DNA of 37,241 bases from Bryobacteraceae bacterium (GTDB taxonomy: Bacteria; Acidobacteriota; Terriglobia; Bryobacterales; Bryobacteraceae). A program made the position numbers and the translations under genes. Below the pieces are notes generated by a model. The model ran no database searches and was not told where the DNA came from. It worked only from the letters and a program-made list of their open reading frames with translations. The stretch lies in contig JASHQT010000350.1 of assembly GCA_030039005.1 (NCBI GenBank), positions 1 through 37,241 on the forward strand, written 5' to 3'. Of the stretch, positions 1 through 9,108 are shown in pieces. Each line of letters starts with the position of its first letter. Position 1 is the first letter of the stretch.

Positions 1-1037
1 AAAGCAAAGCGGAAGTTGGGTGGGCCTTTGGCACGAAGCCGGCAAGAAGAAGAGCAAAGTGCTTGGCTTCGTAAGTGAGATGAGCAAGGGCGAGGCCCGC
101 GAAGCGGTTGGTAAGATCGTCGCGGGTCTGAAGGAGCGCAGTCATGGAACAACGTTCGATCAGTTCGTAGAAAAGGTTTATTTCCCGTTTTACAGCCGAA
201 AGTGGAAACACTCGACGCAAGAAACGAATGTGAATCGGATTCGAGCGCATCTGGTGGGATGGTTTCAGTTCAGGGATTTGTCCTTGTTCCGACGAGACGA
301 TATGCAGGACTTTTTGGACGTGAAGGCGAAGACAGAAAGACTGTCTTATTCCATCGTGGCTCACCTGCGATGGGATTTGAAGCAGATCTTTGATCTGGCC
401 ATGTCTGAAGGAGTCGTGGAGCGAAATCCCGCGCTACTTCTGTTCGTTCCGAGAGAGGCCAAGAAGCCCGTGTGGCGGGCATTGACGATAAAGGAGGTGC
501 AACTCTGTTTTCAGGTTCTCGCACAACGGGAACGCCTCGTTGCGAAACTGGCATTGCTGGCTGGGATGAGGCCAGGAGAGATCTTCGCCTTGAGCTGGCC
601 CAGACTGACGGCAACTTATGCGGACATCCAGCAACGGGTTTACCGGCGGCAGATTGATACGCCGAAGACGAATAACTCGATCAGGCGTGCGGCTCTTTCG
701 GAGGGATTGCTAACCGAGATCAATCTGTGGCGAGCAGTCGCTATAGATAGGGATGGTTGGGTGTTTCCCTCGGAGAAGATGACGCCGATGTCGAAGGAGA
801 ACTGCTGGCGGCGAAACATGCTGCCGAAGCTAGAGGGTCGCCCTGGGATGGACGAATTTTCAAGTGATGCGGTGTACGCATTCCTCGCTCATGAAGCAGT
901 TGGGCGTTGACCGGAAGTTAGTCGCCGATCAACTAGGACAAACGCTCGATGTGAACCAAAACGTCTATACGCAGTCGCCAGTTGAGACCAGACTTGTGAT
1001 CGTGAATCAGCTGGAGAAAAGTTTGCTGATACAATAA
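1..1037 (+). pseudogene. Tyrosine recombinase (phage integrase), 5' end outside the window, frameshifted
   Basis: This is a site-specific recombinase of the tyrosine/phage integrase family. The open frame enters from the left edge (frame beginning at base 2) and carries the SAM-like core-binding domain and the first catalytic arginine box (LLAGMRPGEIF). It runs into a stop at 908-910. The missing C-terminus is in the +1 frame: FQVMRCTHSS, then ADQLGQT, then NVYTQ, which matches the box-II arginine, LGH-like and tyrosine positions of the integrase at 1232-2461 (FQVLRRTNAT, ADQRGHG, AHYTM). The shift is near 848-852, where one extra base would explain it; the true end is the TAA at 1035-1037. 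It is closely homologous to the 1232-2461 integrase. It is probably inactive unless the shift is a sequencing error. Confidence 0.8.
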
Positions 1038-1099
1038 TGGTGTTTTAATGGTGTTTAGGGTGAAAGCTCAAAGTCGTAAGTGATAGAAAACGCAGGGCT

Positions 1100-1174
<75 letters not shown>

Positions 1175-1231
1175 TCTTTCAACAACTTAGGGGCCACTGA
1201 GTCTTTCACGATACTCCCGTACTCCTTTAGC

Positions 1232-2461
1232 TCACGCGGACCGCTTCTGCTTCGGTTTTCGAGTCATCGCAGACCCGATTCGATTCACTACTTCGCGCTT
1301 CTGTTCCAGATCTGACATCGTGTAGTGCGCTAGACTGACGCCCAAGCCGTGTCCACGCTGGTCAGCAGCCACCTTGGGATCCAGGCCAATCTTCTTTGAA
1401 AACGTGGCATTGGTCCTCCGCAGGACCTGGAACGTGGCCCAGCCCAAGCCGACCTTGTCGAGCGCCGGCATCATATAGCGCCTCCAGAGATTATCGCGCG
1501 AGATCGGCGTGGCGCCGGTCTCCGAGGCGAAGATGAACCCTTCCCGGTCTAGCGCGAGCTTTCTTAGGTCGGCCAACATTCGTAACGTGTCATCAGAGAG
1601 CCCAACTTCTCTCGGTTTTCCGTTCTTCGGCGTACCAAACCGGCCTCGATATACTCGCGAGTCGATTTGGAGAGAATTCTCAGCCACGTCGTTCCACCGA
1701 CGAGCCAGGATCTCTCCCGGCCGCATCCCTTCGATCAGCGCGAAGCTTGCTGCTACGCGTTCGCGGAGACCCAGGGCAGACAGGTATAGATCGATCTGCT
1801 CGGGCGTTAGAACGTTCCGAGGACGGCCGGACCTGCAGTTCCTCGGAACAACCAGTTGTGCTGCCGGGTTCTTGGAGACAATTCCGTCCGCTTGGGCGAG
1901 CTTGAAAATCGAATTTAAGGTCCATCTGAGATGCGCCACAACGCTCGTGGAAAGATCTTGCGACTTTCGATCTAAGATTGCTTGGAGATCTCGGCGCTCC
2001 ACGGTTCTTAGAACCGTCTCCCCGAGCTCCGGAATCAGATGGCGGCGAATCTGTTGAATTGCGGTTTCGTCGCTTGAACCCTCCTTCCATTTTTCTCTCT
2101 TGACCGGGATAAAAACGTCTTCGACGTAGGAACGAAAAGTAGCGGGTGTGGGTGACGGCGACGGTTTCTGAATCCCCACATTGAAGGGCTGCAGAAGTGC
2201 CGTTACGGCCACCCTGGCTTCGCTTTCGCTCATCTTCGACCTTAGACCAAGAACCCTCGAACGCTTCCGGCCATCCGCGTCTCGGTATTGGACATACCAC
2301 TTTTTGACACCGCCGATCTCTCGCTCTTGCGGCGTCGGGTTTTGGAAACGAAATCTCTTGCGCACTTTGGCTCTTTCCGGCGCGTAGAGCACTGAATTCT
2401 GACATAGTTCAGATGCTATCATGTTGCGATTACTCGTTAGCAATAGACTCGATAAATTCAT
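1232..2461 (-). CDS. Tyrosine recombinase / phage-type integrase
   Basis: A full-length integrase of 409 residues, expected to integrate and excise the island beside the tRNA-Gly gene. It has an N-terminal arm (VKKWYVQYRDADG, a typical Arm-DNA-binding strand), a SAM-like core-binding domain and a C-terminal catalytic domain with EGMRPGEIL (first Arg), the box-II motif QVLRRTNATF, DQRGHGLG (LGH-like) and AHYTMSD (catalytic Tyr). The ATG at 2461 overlaps the end of the excisionase-like gene by 32 nt. An internal ATG at 2422 would start just after that gene's stop (2430) and is an equally good start; neither has a strong ribosome binding site. It is the last gene of a three-gene minus-strand operon, and its 3' end is 57 nt from the tRNA, a classical genomic-island arrangement. 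Confidence 0.9.
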   Translation of the reverse strand: MNLSSLLLTSNRNMIASELCQNSVLYAPERAKVRKRFRFQNPTPQEREIGGVKKWYVQYRDADGRKRSRVLGLRSKMSESEARVAVTALLQPFNVGIQKPSPSPTPATFRSYVEDVFIPVKREKWKEGSSDETAIQQIRRHLIPELGETVLRTVERRDLQAILDRKSQDLSTSVVAHLRWTLNSIFKLAQADGIVSKNPAAQLVVPRNCRSGRPRNVLTPEQIDLYLSALGLRERVAASFALIEGMRPGEILARRWNDVAENSLQIDSRVYRGRFGTPKNGKPREVGLSDDTLRMLADLRKLALDREGFIFASETGATPISRDNLWRRYMMPALDKVGLGWATFQVLRRTNATFSKKIGLDPKVAADQRGHGLGVSLAHYTMSDLEQKREVVNRIGSAMTRKPKQKRSA

Positions 2462-2663
2462 CCAGCCAAACCCGCTTGAAGATCAAGCGCCTCCCAGGCC
2501 TAGAGCAGCGTAGACGTGGTACGCCCGGCACGCGCCCGTTCGCGAGATTTGAAACCTGCGCCGGCGACAAGCGGAGGTACTTGGCAGCTTCAGCCCGTGT
2601 CATGTTTTCCGAGCCGCCAGAGATGGAACTAGCAGAAGGAGCTAAGAGTAAGCGTGGCTTCAT
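2430..2663 (-). CDS. Excisionase-family small DNA-binding protein
   Basis: A 77-residue protein with a MerR/excisionase-type winged helix-turn-helix: NMTRAEAAKYLRLSPAQVSNLANG followed by a basic wing with RRLIFKRVWLDEFIES. Such proteins act as recombination directionality factors or as small regulators of integrative elements. The ATG at 2663 is preceded by GAGGG with suitable spacing, so I chose it over an upstream in-frame start at 2798 that would overlap the XRE gene. It lies 10 nt downstream of the XRE gene and overlaps or abuts the integrase, so the three genes are probably one transcript. The exact role (excision or transcription) is inferred from context. Confidence 0.75.
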   Translation of the reverse strand: MKPRLLLAPSASSISGGSENMTRAEAAKYLRLSPAQVSNLANGRVPGVPRLRCSRPGRRLIFKRVWLDEFIESIANE

Positions 2664-2673
2664 GGATTCACCC

Positions 2674-2907
2674 TCAATAAGGTCGCGCGGCGCTCGCTGA
2701 TGTATGTCGGCGGGTACTCTGATTTGAGAAGAGACGGTCCTTAGATACTCCCAAGTAATTCGAAATAGCATCCCGCTCCTCGGCTGTGGGAGTGGCAAGC
2801 TCGTTCATAATTCGCGAAAGCTTTGCTGGATCCCAGCCCAGGTCGACAGCCATTCGAGTCTGTCGTATGCCCTTGCTCAGCAGAGCCAACTTCAGGCTTA
2901 AGAGCAT
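2674..2907 (-). CDS. Small XRE/Cro-type HTH regulator
   Basis: A 77-residue protein that is almost entirely one Cro/CI-type helix-turn-helix: LKLALLSKGIRQTRMAVDLG, then WDPAKLSRIMNE, then ATPTAEERDAISNYLGV. Lambda-repressor-like proteins of this size act as dimeric repressors or antitoxins. The start at 2907 has GGAGG five bases upstream. An ATG at 2919 is in frame, but that GGAGG lies inside its own coding sequence. It is the first gene of the XRE-xis-int operon. The divergent intergenic region just upstream contains two perfect palindromes, plausible self-operators, so it may control both the integrase operon and the divergent gene at 3046. Confidence 0.75.
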   Translation of the reverse strand: MLLSLKLALLSKGIRQTRMAVDLGWDPAKLSRIMNELATPTAEERDAISNYLGVSKDRLFSNQSTRRHTSASAARPY

Positions 2908-2923
2908 TTGCGCCTCCATGCCC

Positions 2924-2956
2924 CATCAAATTGATGATGAGGTTATGCTGAGCATA
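2924..2956. promoter_or_regulatory. Two adjacent palindromes in the divergent XRE / 3046 intergenic region
   Basis: CATCAAATTGATG at 2924-2936 and TATGCTGAGCATA at 2944-2956 are each perfect inverted repeats with 6-bp arms and a 1-nt centre. Their centres (2930 and 2950) are 20 bp apart, about two helical turns. They lie 17-49 bp upstream of the XRE start at 2907 and about 90 bp upstream of the divergent ATG at 3046, where a repressor operator pair is expected. The operator role is inferred. Confidence 0.5.
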
Positions 2957-3045
2957 CGGTCGTTCTGGAAGAGAAGCACGGGAGTAAGCGAGATTCTTGG
3001 GTCCCCGATGCCCCCAGTGTCATGTTTACCTTTGGAGTAGAAGAA

Positions 3046-3954
3046 ATGATTCGAATCGAACTCTCGCACAAACCCCTTACGTTGGGGGAAATCGACGGTT
3101 TCCTGGATTTTTTATTTGGCGACGTGGCGATGCGCCCCACGCCTCTACAACTGCGCGAAGCGGTTGCTGTAGCCCGTTACCTTGACCTGTTGTCCTGTCA
3201 CGCTGTTCCGATGGAGGCCTTCCGACGAGGGCAAGCCGCGATCGAAACTTACAGGAAGAAAGAAAGAACTGAGCTTGAGCGAGAAATTCGGTTGAGCTCG
3301 GCATATATTGCCGCTGAGATATGGCGTCTGCTACAGACGTATGGGGAGTTCCCACGTTCAACGCGGAATCAAGCGATGCTCTTCTTAACCACGCATGGCA
3401 AGACCTACTTCGCCGGGCACCCCCACTTGGCAGCCGCGACGAGGCTGGTTAAAGATTACTCGTTGCCTCCGGGATTGGCTTCTCCACGCAACACTCCCAA
3501 TCTGCTCTCGAATTTGCTTAACGTTCAAGGTGCTAACGCAACCCCGTACATAAAGAGCGACTTATCGGAGCGAATCTACGCCGCAAACCACGCCCTCAAG
3601 ATAGCCGGACATAAGAGGCACCATACGTGCATCGCCAGTGCTCTGAACGAGGCCAGGGTGAACCGTGTTCAGCGGAAAAAAGAGTCGCATCCTGGATGGG
3701 TATCGCAGGACGTGAATGAGCGCGTCAAAGAATATGAGAAGAGGTTCTTAAAGCAACTCGCAGTTCGTCATGAGTGCAGCCTAGAAAAACTAGCTCGCGT
3801 GCTGAAAAAACAGGGGCACGCCATTGAAGATGAACTCCACGGCCTTCGGAATACGTTAGTCGACAAGTGGGTAACATTGTTTAGAAGCAAACCGTCAGCC
3901 GATCTGTTTGTGCAGGAGATCAATCAGCTGATCAAAACTCGTCCCCAATGGTGA
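3046..3954 (+). CDS. Unrecognised island protein, 302 residues
   Basis: I do not recognise this family. The ATG at 3046 has GGAG eight bases upstream, better support than the in-frame ATG at 3022. The protein is soluble-looking, with no signal peptide or membrane segment. Its N-terminal half is mostly helical and charged (for example ERTELEREIRLSSAYIAAEI). A central patch is rich in His and Lys (KIAGHKRHHTCIASALNEA). A helical, basic C-terminal part follows. It is transcribed divergently from the XRE-xis-int operon across a pair of palindromes, so it is probably regulated together with the integrase module. The accessory location suggests an element-borne function, but nothing in the sequence identifies a reaction. 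Confidence 0.65.
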   Translation: MIRIELSHKPLTLGEIDGFLDFLFGDVAMRPTPLQLREAVAVARYLDLLSCHAVPMEAFRRGQAAIETYRKKERTELEREIRLSSAYIAAEIWRLLQTYGEFPRSTRNQAMLFLTTHGKTYFAGHPHLAAATRLVKDYSLPPGLASPRNTPNLLSNLLNVQGANATPYIKSDLSERIYAANHALKIAGHKRHHTCIASALNEARVNRVQRKKESHPGWVSQDVNERVKEYEKRFLKQLAVRHECSLEKLARVLKKQGHAIEDELHGLRNTLVDKWVTLFRSKPSADLFVQEINQLIKTRPQW

Positions 3955-4600
3955 TCGTCGCGACGACCTTTCCACGGGATCGGCAGCGGACGACTGAACC
4001 ACGAAGTTTCCGGCCACCGAGCAGTCAAATAGCGAGGCCGAATCGATTAGAGGTTTTAGTGCGGTACCGCTGATTCGCAGGATCAGCACCAATAGTACGC
4101 CGCCTAGAGTGCGTATTCACTCACTTGTAGCGCGATAGATTGGGATTTGTGTGCGGGCTGTGTGCACGGCGATCATCCGCCTGGTCCGAGTTGTTTAAGA
4201 AATTCCGAGGGCTGGTCGAAGTTGCGCCAGCGTTATTCAACGTGGAGAAGCGGCAATCCACCGCACTGGCGAAAGCCGTAGACGGTTGGCCGCGTTTATC
4301 GTTCTCTATCTGGCTCGATGTCGCGTCCCATGATTAGCAGTGCATGCCTTTCTTCCACGACGGCTGCGGTAAGTGGAGATCCAGGCCGCTTAAACACGTT
4401 GCCTCGCGGTCCATAAGCAAATTGCGAAGCGAATGAGAAGAGACTGAAACGGGCCGTTGCTTGAGCAGCAAAGCTTCGGAATGTCGCGGTAGCTGTGAGG
4501 CGATCTAACCTGCAATTAATGCGAAGATCGCCGACACCAGTTCTGCGAACTCACTGGGACATCAAAGTGTTTCGACGTCTTTCCGATTCCTCCGTGTGGG
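3955..4600. other. Intergenic region without a recognisable gene
   Basis: This is about 650 bases between the convergent ends of the 3046 gene and the 1373-residue gene. Only short frames with unlikely residue composition occur on either strand. I see no tRNA, strong hairpin with T-run, or protein-like remnant. Confidence 0.5.
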
Positions 4601-7600
4601 TCAATCAAGGTCCACTTGCTCGGCCAAGACGTCGTCGATCTGGCCAAATCTCTCGTAGACATCGGCGAGCGAATCAAGCACCTTACGCGTTCGCTCCCAC
4701 CGCTTCGCCATCTTCGCCCAGGTCCGATATTGCCTTGCAAGCTCTCTCTGCCCACGTCCGCCCTCGAGCGGATCCTTTGTGTAAACGCCCCGGGAGTTGA
4801 ATCTGCCCGCGTGGATACCAGCCTCCAGAGCTGGGCTCTTAGCATCCTCTAGGAGATCCCGGACAACCCCATGCGGCCATGCGCCATCGGGGTCCGCTGG
4901 AACGTGGGCCAGGAGATGGCCGATCCTATCGTCGCCCCCCAATGATCTCCCACACGCTGAACAGAGAGAACGCGCCCTGACTACCCATTCTCTGAGAACG
5001 ACCGGATCAAACCTCCCGTTCGGCTCCAGTCCTGGCGGCGTTTTCCATGAGTTGAGTAGATCCCCGGCCATTCGTGCGCGGTTGCGCCGCTGCTCCTCAG
5101 ATATATCCAAACCAGAGGTCTCGTCGTTCTGCTCGCCGTCCGATTGGTAAGCGTAGACGATTACAGTGGCGAAAAACTCCGGGTCTTGCTGCAGGAACCG
5201 ATGTAGCGTAACGGGATTTGAACTAAAGCGGAGTAGCGGGAGGTATTGCCATTCGAGCTTGCCCAGAACGACGTCGGGGACTTCGCCGCTGGCGCGAAGC
5301 TGCTGAAAGATCCGCTCCAGATAGTACTGAAGCATCGTCGCGCGTGACAGGTTGTCTGAGTGCGCTAGGTCAAGGAACGCCGCCTCCAGGACTGCTATTA
5401 GCGTATTGGGGGTGAGCTTCTCAGGTTGAAACCCGGCCTGCTCGAAAGCCTGCAGAGTATGGCCAAATTGTACGAGCTTTCCAATTGCTGTCTCACACTC
5501 GTTGTTGTCAAAGCGGATGATGCTTACATGCACCCTATTCCAGTATTGGCCCTCGACCACAGCGCCCAGGCTGGCTACGTGCTGCCACGTTTCCGAGCCG
5601 GCCGGCAAGCACAAGCAAAACTCAGCCTTCTTGTCTGCGGGCCAGTTGTCGAAAGCGGGAGACTTCAGGATTTTGTCTGACCACTGAGCCCCGTTAAGCT
5701 CCCTGCGGCGCATTGCGAAGGCTAGGGCGCAATCCCGGCTGGGCTTTTCGCTATCGGCAAGGAATCGTTCGAGGATTTGTTCGTCGACTTCCGCCGCAGT
5801 GAGGGCTTCGGCCGCGGCGATTCCAACCAGCCAAGGCATGTTAACACGTTCAGCAAAGCGCACCAATCCATTTGTTCCTAGCTCTTGATGAATTTCCTTC
5901 GCAGCCGCAGCTCTCTTTTCAGCGGACTCGCGCTCCGACTCTGCATAGTTATTCGAATTGGTTATTTCGGGCAGGTCGCGGTCAAACAGCCATGCACTGC
6001 GTTCCCATCGATCGCTTGGCTCAAACCTCGCCAACAGGCCGGCAAATCCAGCTAAATCGGCCTCGGTGATGGACCAAGCGGCCTGAGGAAAGGCCCGGTG
6101 GCGCGCTATGAATTCCCGAAGTGCATTCCAGAACCGCGTGCGTTCAATGACGTCCTTGCAAACCTCGGCGAACGCCTCGATCTGCTGGATCAGAATTCTA
6201 CGCTGTTCAGGCGACCAAAGAGCAATTTCTGAGAGAAGGTCCGTCAGCCTGGTTCCTTCATTACCTGCCGACTCGATAGCTCGCCGGATGACTTCGTCCT
6301 TTGCTCGCCACTTCTCGGCGCTTGTGGGCGATTCGGCCTCCGGCTTCGGTCGCCAACGTGGCTCCGCCGCCTCTCCAGAGACATCGTGGAGCTTCGGCAG
6401 GAGTGTCAGCAGCAGTTGCCAGGCGATTCTCGGCTCCTGTCGGAGCAAAAGATCAATTGTTTCCAGTCGCTCGTCAAGGGAAGCGGCTGTATTGCGGTGC
6501 CAGGTGCAGAAGATTTCGCTCAAGCTCTTGCTGGGGCGATTTACCAGTTTCGTCTCCCCGGCAAATTTCTCTAGTTTTGCGAGAGCCGCTGCGGCGTCGG
6601 AAAGATGTTCCGGGTACCATGCCAGAATTTCGAGTGCCCAGAGCAACTGAGCGTAACGAGCACTTTCCCTCAGCGGAGGGCCCTCTGACTCGAACAGGGA
6701 TTTGACGTCGGGAGATTGACCAGTGAGGTCATCTTTCAGAGCCGCAAGAAACGCTTCGGGGGAGGCTTCCGCCAACGCCGGAAGCACGTCCGACAGAGAG
6801 GCCCAGCGTTTCGAGTTAGCTTTGTTATCCAACAGCTCCGCGACTAGCCGGTATGAGAGGCGAGAGGTAACTGGGAGTGTCGCGCGCTGCGCTTCTTCCC
6901 ACACCACTGCCAGGAGGATAAGACTTTCGGCCAGGCCTTCTCTTAAGGTTTTCGAGTTTTTGAACTGCTTACGGTGAAGATCCGCTAGCCACCGCGCATC
7001 TGGCGCCAGGTCTAACTTGGGATCGGTCTCGCCGAGCACTTCGAGCACGGTTTTTCGGTACCGCTCCAGATCGGGCTGGCTAATGTATCCGACCATACGG
7101 GACCACGCATCAATTGGGGCGGTGAGCCTCCATGTTTCCCCAATCCGTCGGACCGGTGCGTCGGTCTGAGCTCTCCACCGCGTGGCAGTTCGGCTAACAG
7201 CGTCGTACTCACGCCCGGCCAGTTTTGCGATGGCCTGGCGATCGGCGTCGTTGTCCTCGCTCCAACTGCCGGCCAACACAACCGGAATCAGTTCGTCGGC
7301 CTTTTCGATGGAGGCCCACGCGGGCAGCCGGGCGGCACCGGCCGAGGCAAAGAGTCGTCGATACACGGTAATGCTCCGTCCGCACTTCCGCGCCCTGCGA
7401 CTTGCCTCCTCCTCCCATTTTGCTGCCTGTGCGCGGCGGTCCTCTTCTTGCTGCCATGCTGGGCCGTGGCTCTCGTTGAAGTCGCTCAAGAGCGCCTCTC
7501 TAATGGCCGAGACAAACTCGGCCCGGCGAAGCCTAGGAAGTTCAATGTCAGGTGACCCGACCAGGGACGAACTCCGTCCGAGAGGCAGTATCGCCCGGTG

Positions 7601-8722
7601 TCCTTCGTCCACCAGCGCGCCCAGCATCGATGTGTCGTCGACACGCCACGCTATCGTGAGTTGGTGCTCCACTGATAAAAGTTGTCGAGCTTGTTCCGCG
7701 TCCGTTACCACGGTTACTGGCCCGAGGCTAACTTGGTGCGGCTCTTGTTCCGCAGTTATCGAGACGGCGGCGGCGAAGGCTAACGCCTCATCCGAAGAGT
7801 CCCCTACGACGCGAAATACGCCGCTCCCGGTCTGTAGCCACTGCCGAACCTTCTTGGCCTCCGGGTCCCGACCGGCAACAAGTAGGCTGGGTGTAATTGG
7901 AGGGCTCGTTGAGAGTCGGAATTCATTCCAAAACGACTCTAGGGATTGAACTCCGCGGGGCCGACGGCCAATGAAAGTTGTAAACCAGATTCCTACCTCT
8001 GGACAAGATTCGAGCCAATTTTCGAGGTCCAGTGCATCGTACGCTATGACATCCCCCCAGAACTTTTCCGCGCGCTTCGCTGCTGCCCATTGCCGCTTTT
8101 GCTTCCACTTTCGCGCGCTTGCGGCAACGAAAATTGTGGTCTTTGGGTCAAGGCCTTCTGGGTTGGTCGTCCGGTTTTCATAATCGCTTTCCGCTTTCGA
8201 CTGAGGATTCGATTCGGTGCTAAGCTCCCATCCAGATGTACCCAGCGGGACGAAAGGGGCGCGAGTGACATTCTCAACTCGGCCGTCCCAGCCTGGATGC
8301 TGTGAATCCTCGGCCGTTGGGAAGACCACGGTGGCACCGGCTCCGCAACTCGCCCGCACCATCATACGAACAAGCTGTGGGAGTGTGTAACGGGCGTCCG
8401 TCGTTTCGGCCCAAGCGATCAGGTCGGCGCTCTTGATGACGTAAGAGTCGCTCCTTCCTCGGTTGCGCCTAGCATGAACTGATCGGGCCCGTTCGAGCTC
8501 ATAGTCTTTCTGCCATTCCTGGATTTTTTCCGGACGCAAATGTAGGAGGCGTCCCAAGCTGACGGCCATCTCCGGAGAAACTCCTGACTTTTCATTGACG
8601 ATGTTGTTGAGCGCTTGGCGGGTCACCCCAATGAGCTTCGCCGCCTCGGTTATGGAGATTCCGCGAGGCTCAAGATATTCCTCCTTCAGGATCTTCCCCG
8701 GATGGAGTGGTTGTTGTGGCAT
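4601..8722 (-). CDS. HigA-type HTH fused to a nuclease-like domain and a large helical protein; putative defence protein
   Basis: A 1373-residue multidomain protein. Residues 1-80 are a HigA-type antitoxin HTH (HPGKILKEEYLEPRGIS, then EAAKLIGVTRQALNNIVN). Residues about 95-250 look like a PD-(D/E)XK-type nuclease: GWDGRVE near 144-150, SGWELSTE near 163-170, then K176 and DYENRT, then a TIFVAASARKW strand and AYDALDLENWLE. Residues about 275-420 resemble a STAND-like module, but the expected phosphate-binding loop reads VVGDSSDEALAF, with no GKS/GKT. The remainder is long and helical, with Trp-rich segments typical of sensor repeats. No TM segment is seen. The ATG at 8722 is 37 nt downstream of the small membrane-protein gene, implying an operon. 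Family knowledge suggests an anti-phage effector with built-in autoregulation; this is an inference. Confidence 0.75.
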   Translation of the reverse strand: MPQQPLHPGKILKEEYLEPRGISITEAAKLIGVTRQALNNIVNEKSGVSPEMAVSLGRLLHLRPEKIQEWQKDYELERARSVHARRNRGRSDSYVIKSADLIAWAETTDARYTLPQLVRMMVRASCGAGATVVFPTAEDSQHPGWDGRVENVTRAPFVPLGTSGWELSTESNPQSKAESDYENRTTNPEGLDPKTTIFVAASARKWKQKRQWAAAKRAEKFWGDVIAYDALDLENWLESCPEVGIWFTTFIGRRPRGVQSLESFWNEFRLSTSPPITPSLLVAGRDPEAKKVRQWLQTGSGVFRVVGDSSDEALAFAAAVSITAEQEPHQVSLGPVTVVTDAEQARQLLSVEHQLTIAWRVDDTSMLGALVDEGHRAILPLGRSSSLVGSPDIELPRLRRAEFVSAIREALLSDFNESHGPAWQQEEDRRAQAAKWEEEASRRARKCGRSITVYRRLFASAGAARLPAWASIEKADELIPVVLAGSWSEDNDADRQAIAKLAGREYDAVSRTATRWRAQTDAPVRRIGETWRLTAPIDAWSRMVGYISQPDLERYRKTVLEVLGETDPKLDLAPDARWLADLHRKQFKNSKTLREGLAESLILLAVVWEEAQRATLPVTSRLSYRLVAELLDNKANSKRWASLSDVLPALAEASPEAFLAALKDDLTGQSPDVKSLFESEGPPLRESARYAQLLWALEILAWYPEHLSDAAAALAKLEKFAGETKLVNRPSKSLSEIFCTWHRNTAASLDERLETIDLLLRQEPRIAWQLLLTLLPKLHDVSGEAAEPRWRPKPEAESPTSAEKWRAKDEVIRRAIESAGNEGTRLTDLLSEIALWSPEQRRILIQQIEAFAEVCKDVIERTRFWNALREFIARHRAFPQAAWSITEADLAGFAGLLARFEPSDRWERSAWLFDRDLPEITNSNNYAESERESAEKRAAAAKEIHQELGTNGLVRFAERVNMPWLVGIAAAEALTAAEVDEQILERFLADSEKPSRDCALAFAMRRRELNGAQWSDKILKSPAFDNWPADKKAEFCLCLPAGSETWQHVASLGAVVEGQYWNRVHVSIIRFDNNECETAIGKLVQFGHTLQAFEQAGFQPEKLTPNTLIAVLEAAFLDLAHSDNLSRATMLQYYLERIFQQLRASGEVPDVVLGKLEWQYLPLLRFSSNPVTLHRFLQQDPEFFATVIVYAYQSDGEQNDETSGLDISEEQRRNRARMAGDLLNSWKTPPGLEPNGRFDPVVLREWVVRARSLCSACGRSLGGDDRIGHLLAHVPADPDGAWPHGVVRDLLEDAKSPALEAGIHAGRFNSRGVYTKDPLEGGRGQRELARQYRTWAKMAKRWERTRKVLDSLADVYERFGQIDDVLAEQVDLD

Positions 8723-8759
8723 TTGCTTCCTAACAGGCTGCGCTTGAATAGATCGAGTG

Positions 8760-9050
8760 TCACGTGATGTGAACGCCGAGCCGTTCTAATTCCTCCATCA
8801 GGCGAGGCGTTGCCGCGCCCAAAGCAACTCCTTGAAGTGGGTGCAAGATTCCCCATGCCGCAGTTATCAACCCGGCAACTGGAATCAGCAAGAGCCTGCC
8901 CACTACGAATGCCGGCCGCCGATAAGGGGCGGGCAACCTACAAGTCCTACTCCTCCGCACTGCGTTGCAGAAAAGCACAACCTCGATTGCAGCACTTCCC
9001 GCGCATCCCCAGAAGAACGCCTCAATGCTGTTCACGAGCCGAGCCCACAC
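8760..9050 (-). CDS. Small membrane protein, first gene of the HigA-fusion operon
   Basis: A 96-residue protein with two hydrophobic segments, about residues 8-30 (SIEAFFWGCAGSAAIEVVLF) and 47-67 (AFVVGRLLLIPVAGLITAAW). A basic loop (RRSRTCRLPAPYRRP) lies between them and a short conserved-looking GAATP element is near residue 78. Such two-TM proteins often accompany large defence effectors, where they may anchor the complex or act at the membrane; that is inference. The start is GTG at 9050; a second in-frame GTG at 9035 is possible, and neither has a strong ribosome binding site. A promoter ends about 23 nt upstream of 9050, which favours the longer form. The stop is 37 nt before the 1373-residue gene. 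Confidence 0.65.
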   Translation of the reverse strand: MWARLVNSIEAFFWGCAGSAAIEVVLFCNAVRRSRTCRLPAPYRRPAFVVGRLLLIPVAGLITAAWGILHPLQGVALGAATPRLMEELERLGVHIT

Positions 9051-9079
9051 AGCACGGCTTTCTCAGACAACATGCGATT

Positions 9080-9108
9080 ATTTTGCATCAGCAAGCACCA
9101 CTTGTCAA
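9080..9108 (-). promoter_or_regulatory. Sigma70-type promoter of the membrane protein / HigA-fusion operon
   Basis: On the minus strand a consensus -35 box TTGACA (9108-9103) is followed after exactly 17 bases by CAAAAT (9085-9080), four of six matches to the -10 consensus. Transcription would start near 9073, about 23 nt before the GTG at 9050. Confidence 0.55.

Noticed and set aside
1509..2057. Plus-strand frame of 182 codons inside the integrase
   Set aside because: Ser/Arg-rich antisense shadow of the integrase.
4140..4337. 65-codon plus-strand frame in the 3955-4600 gap
   Set aside because: No ribosome binding site, composition unlike a conserved protein and no context.
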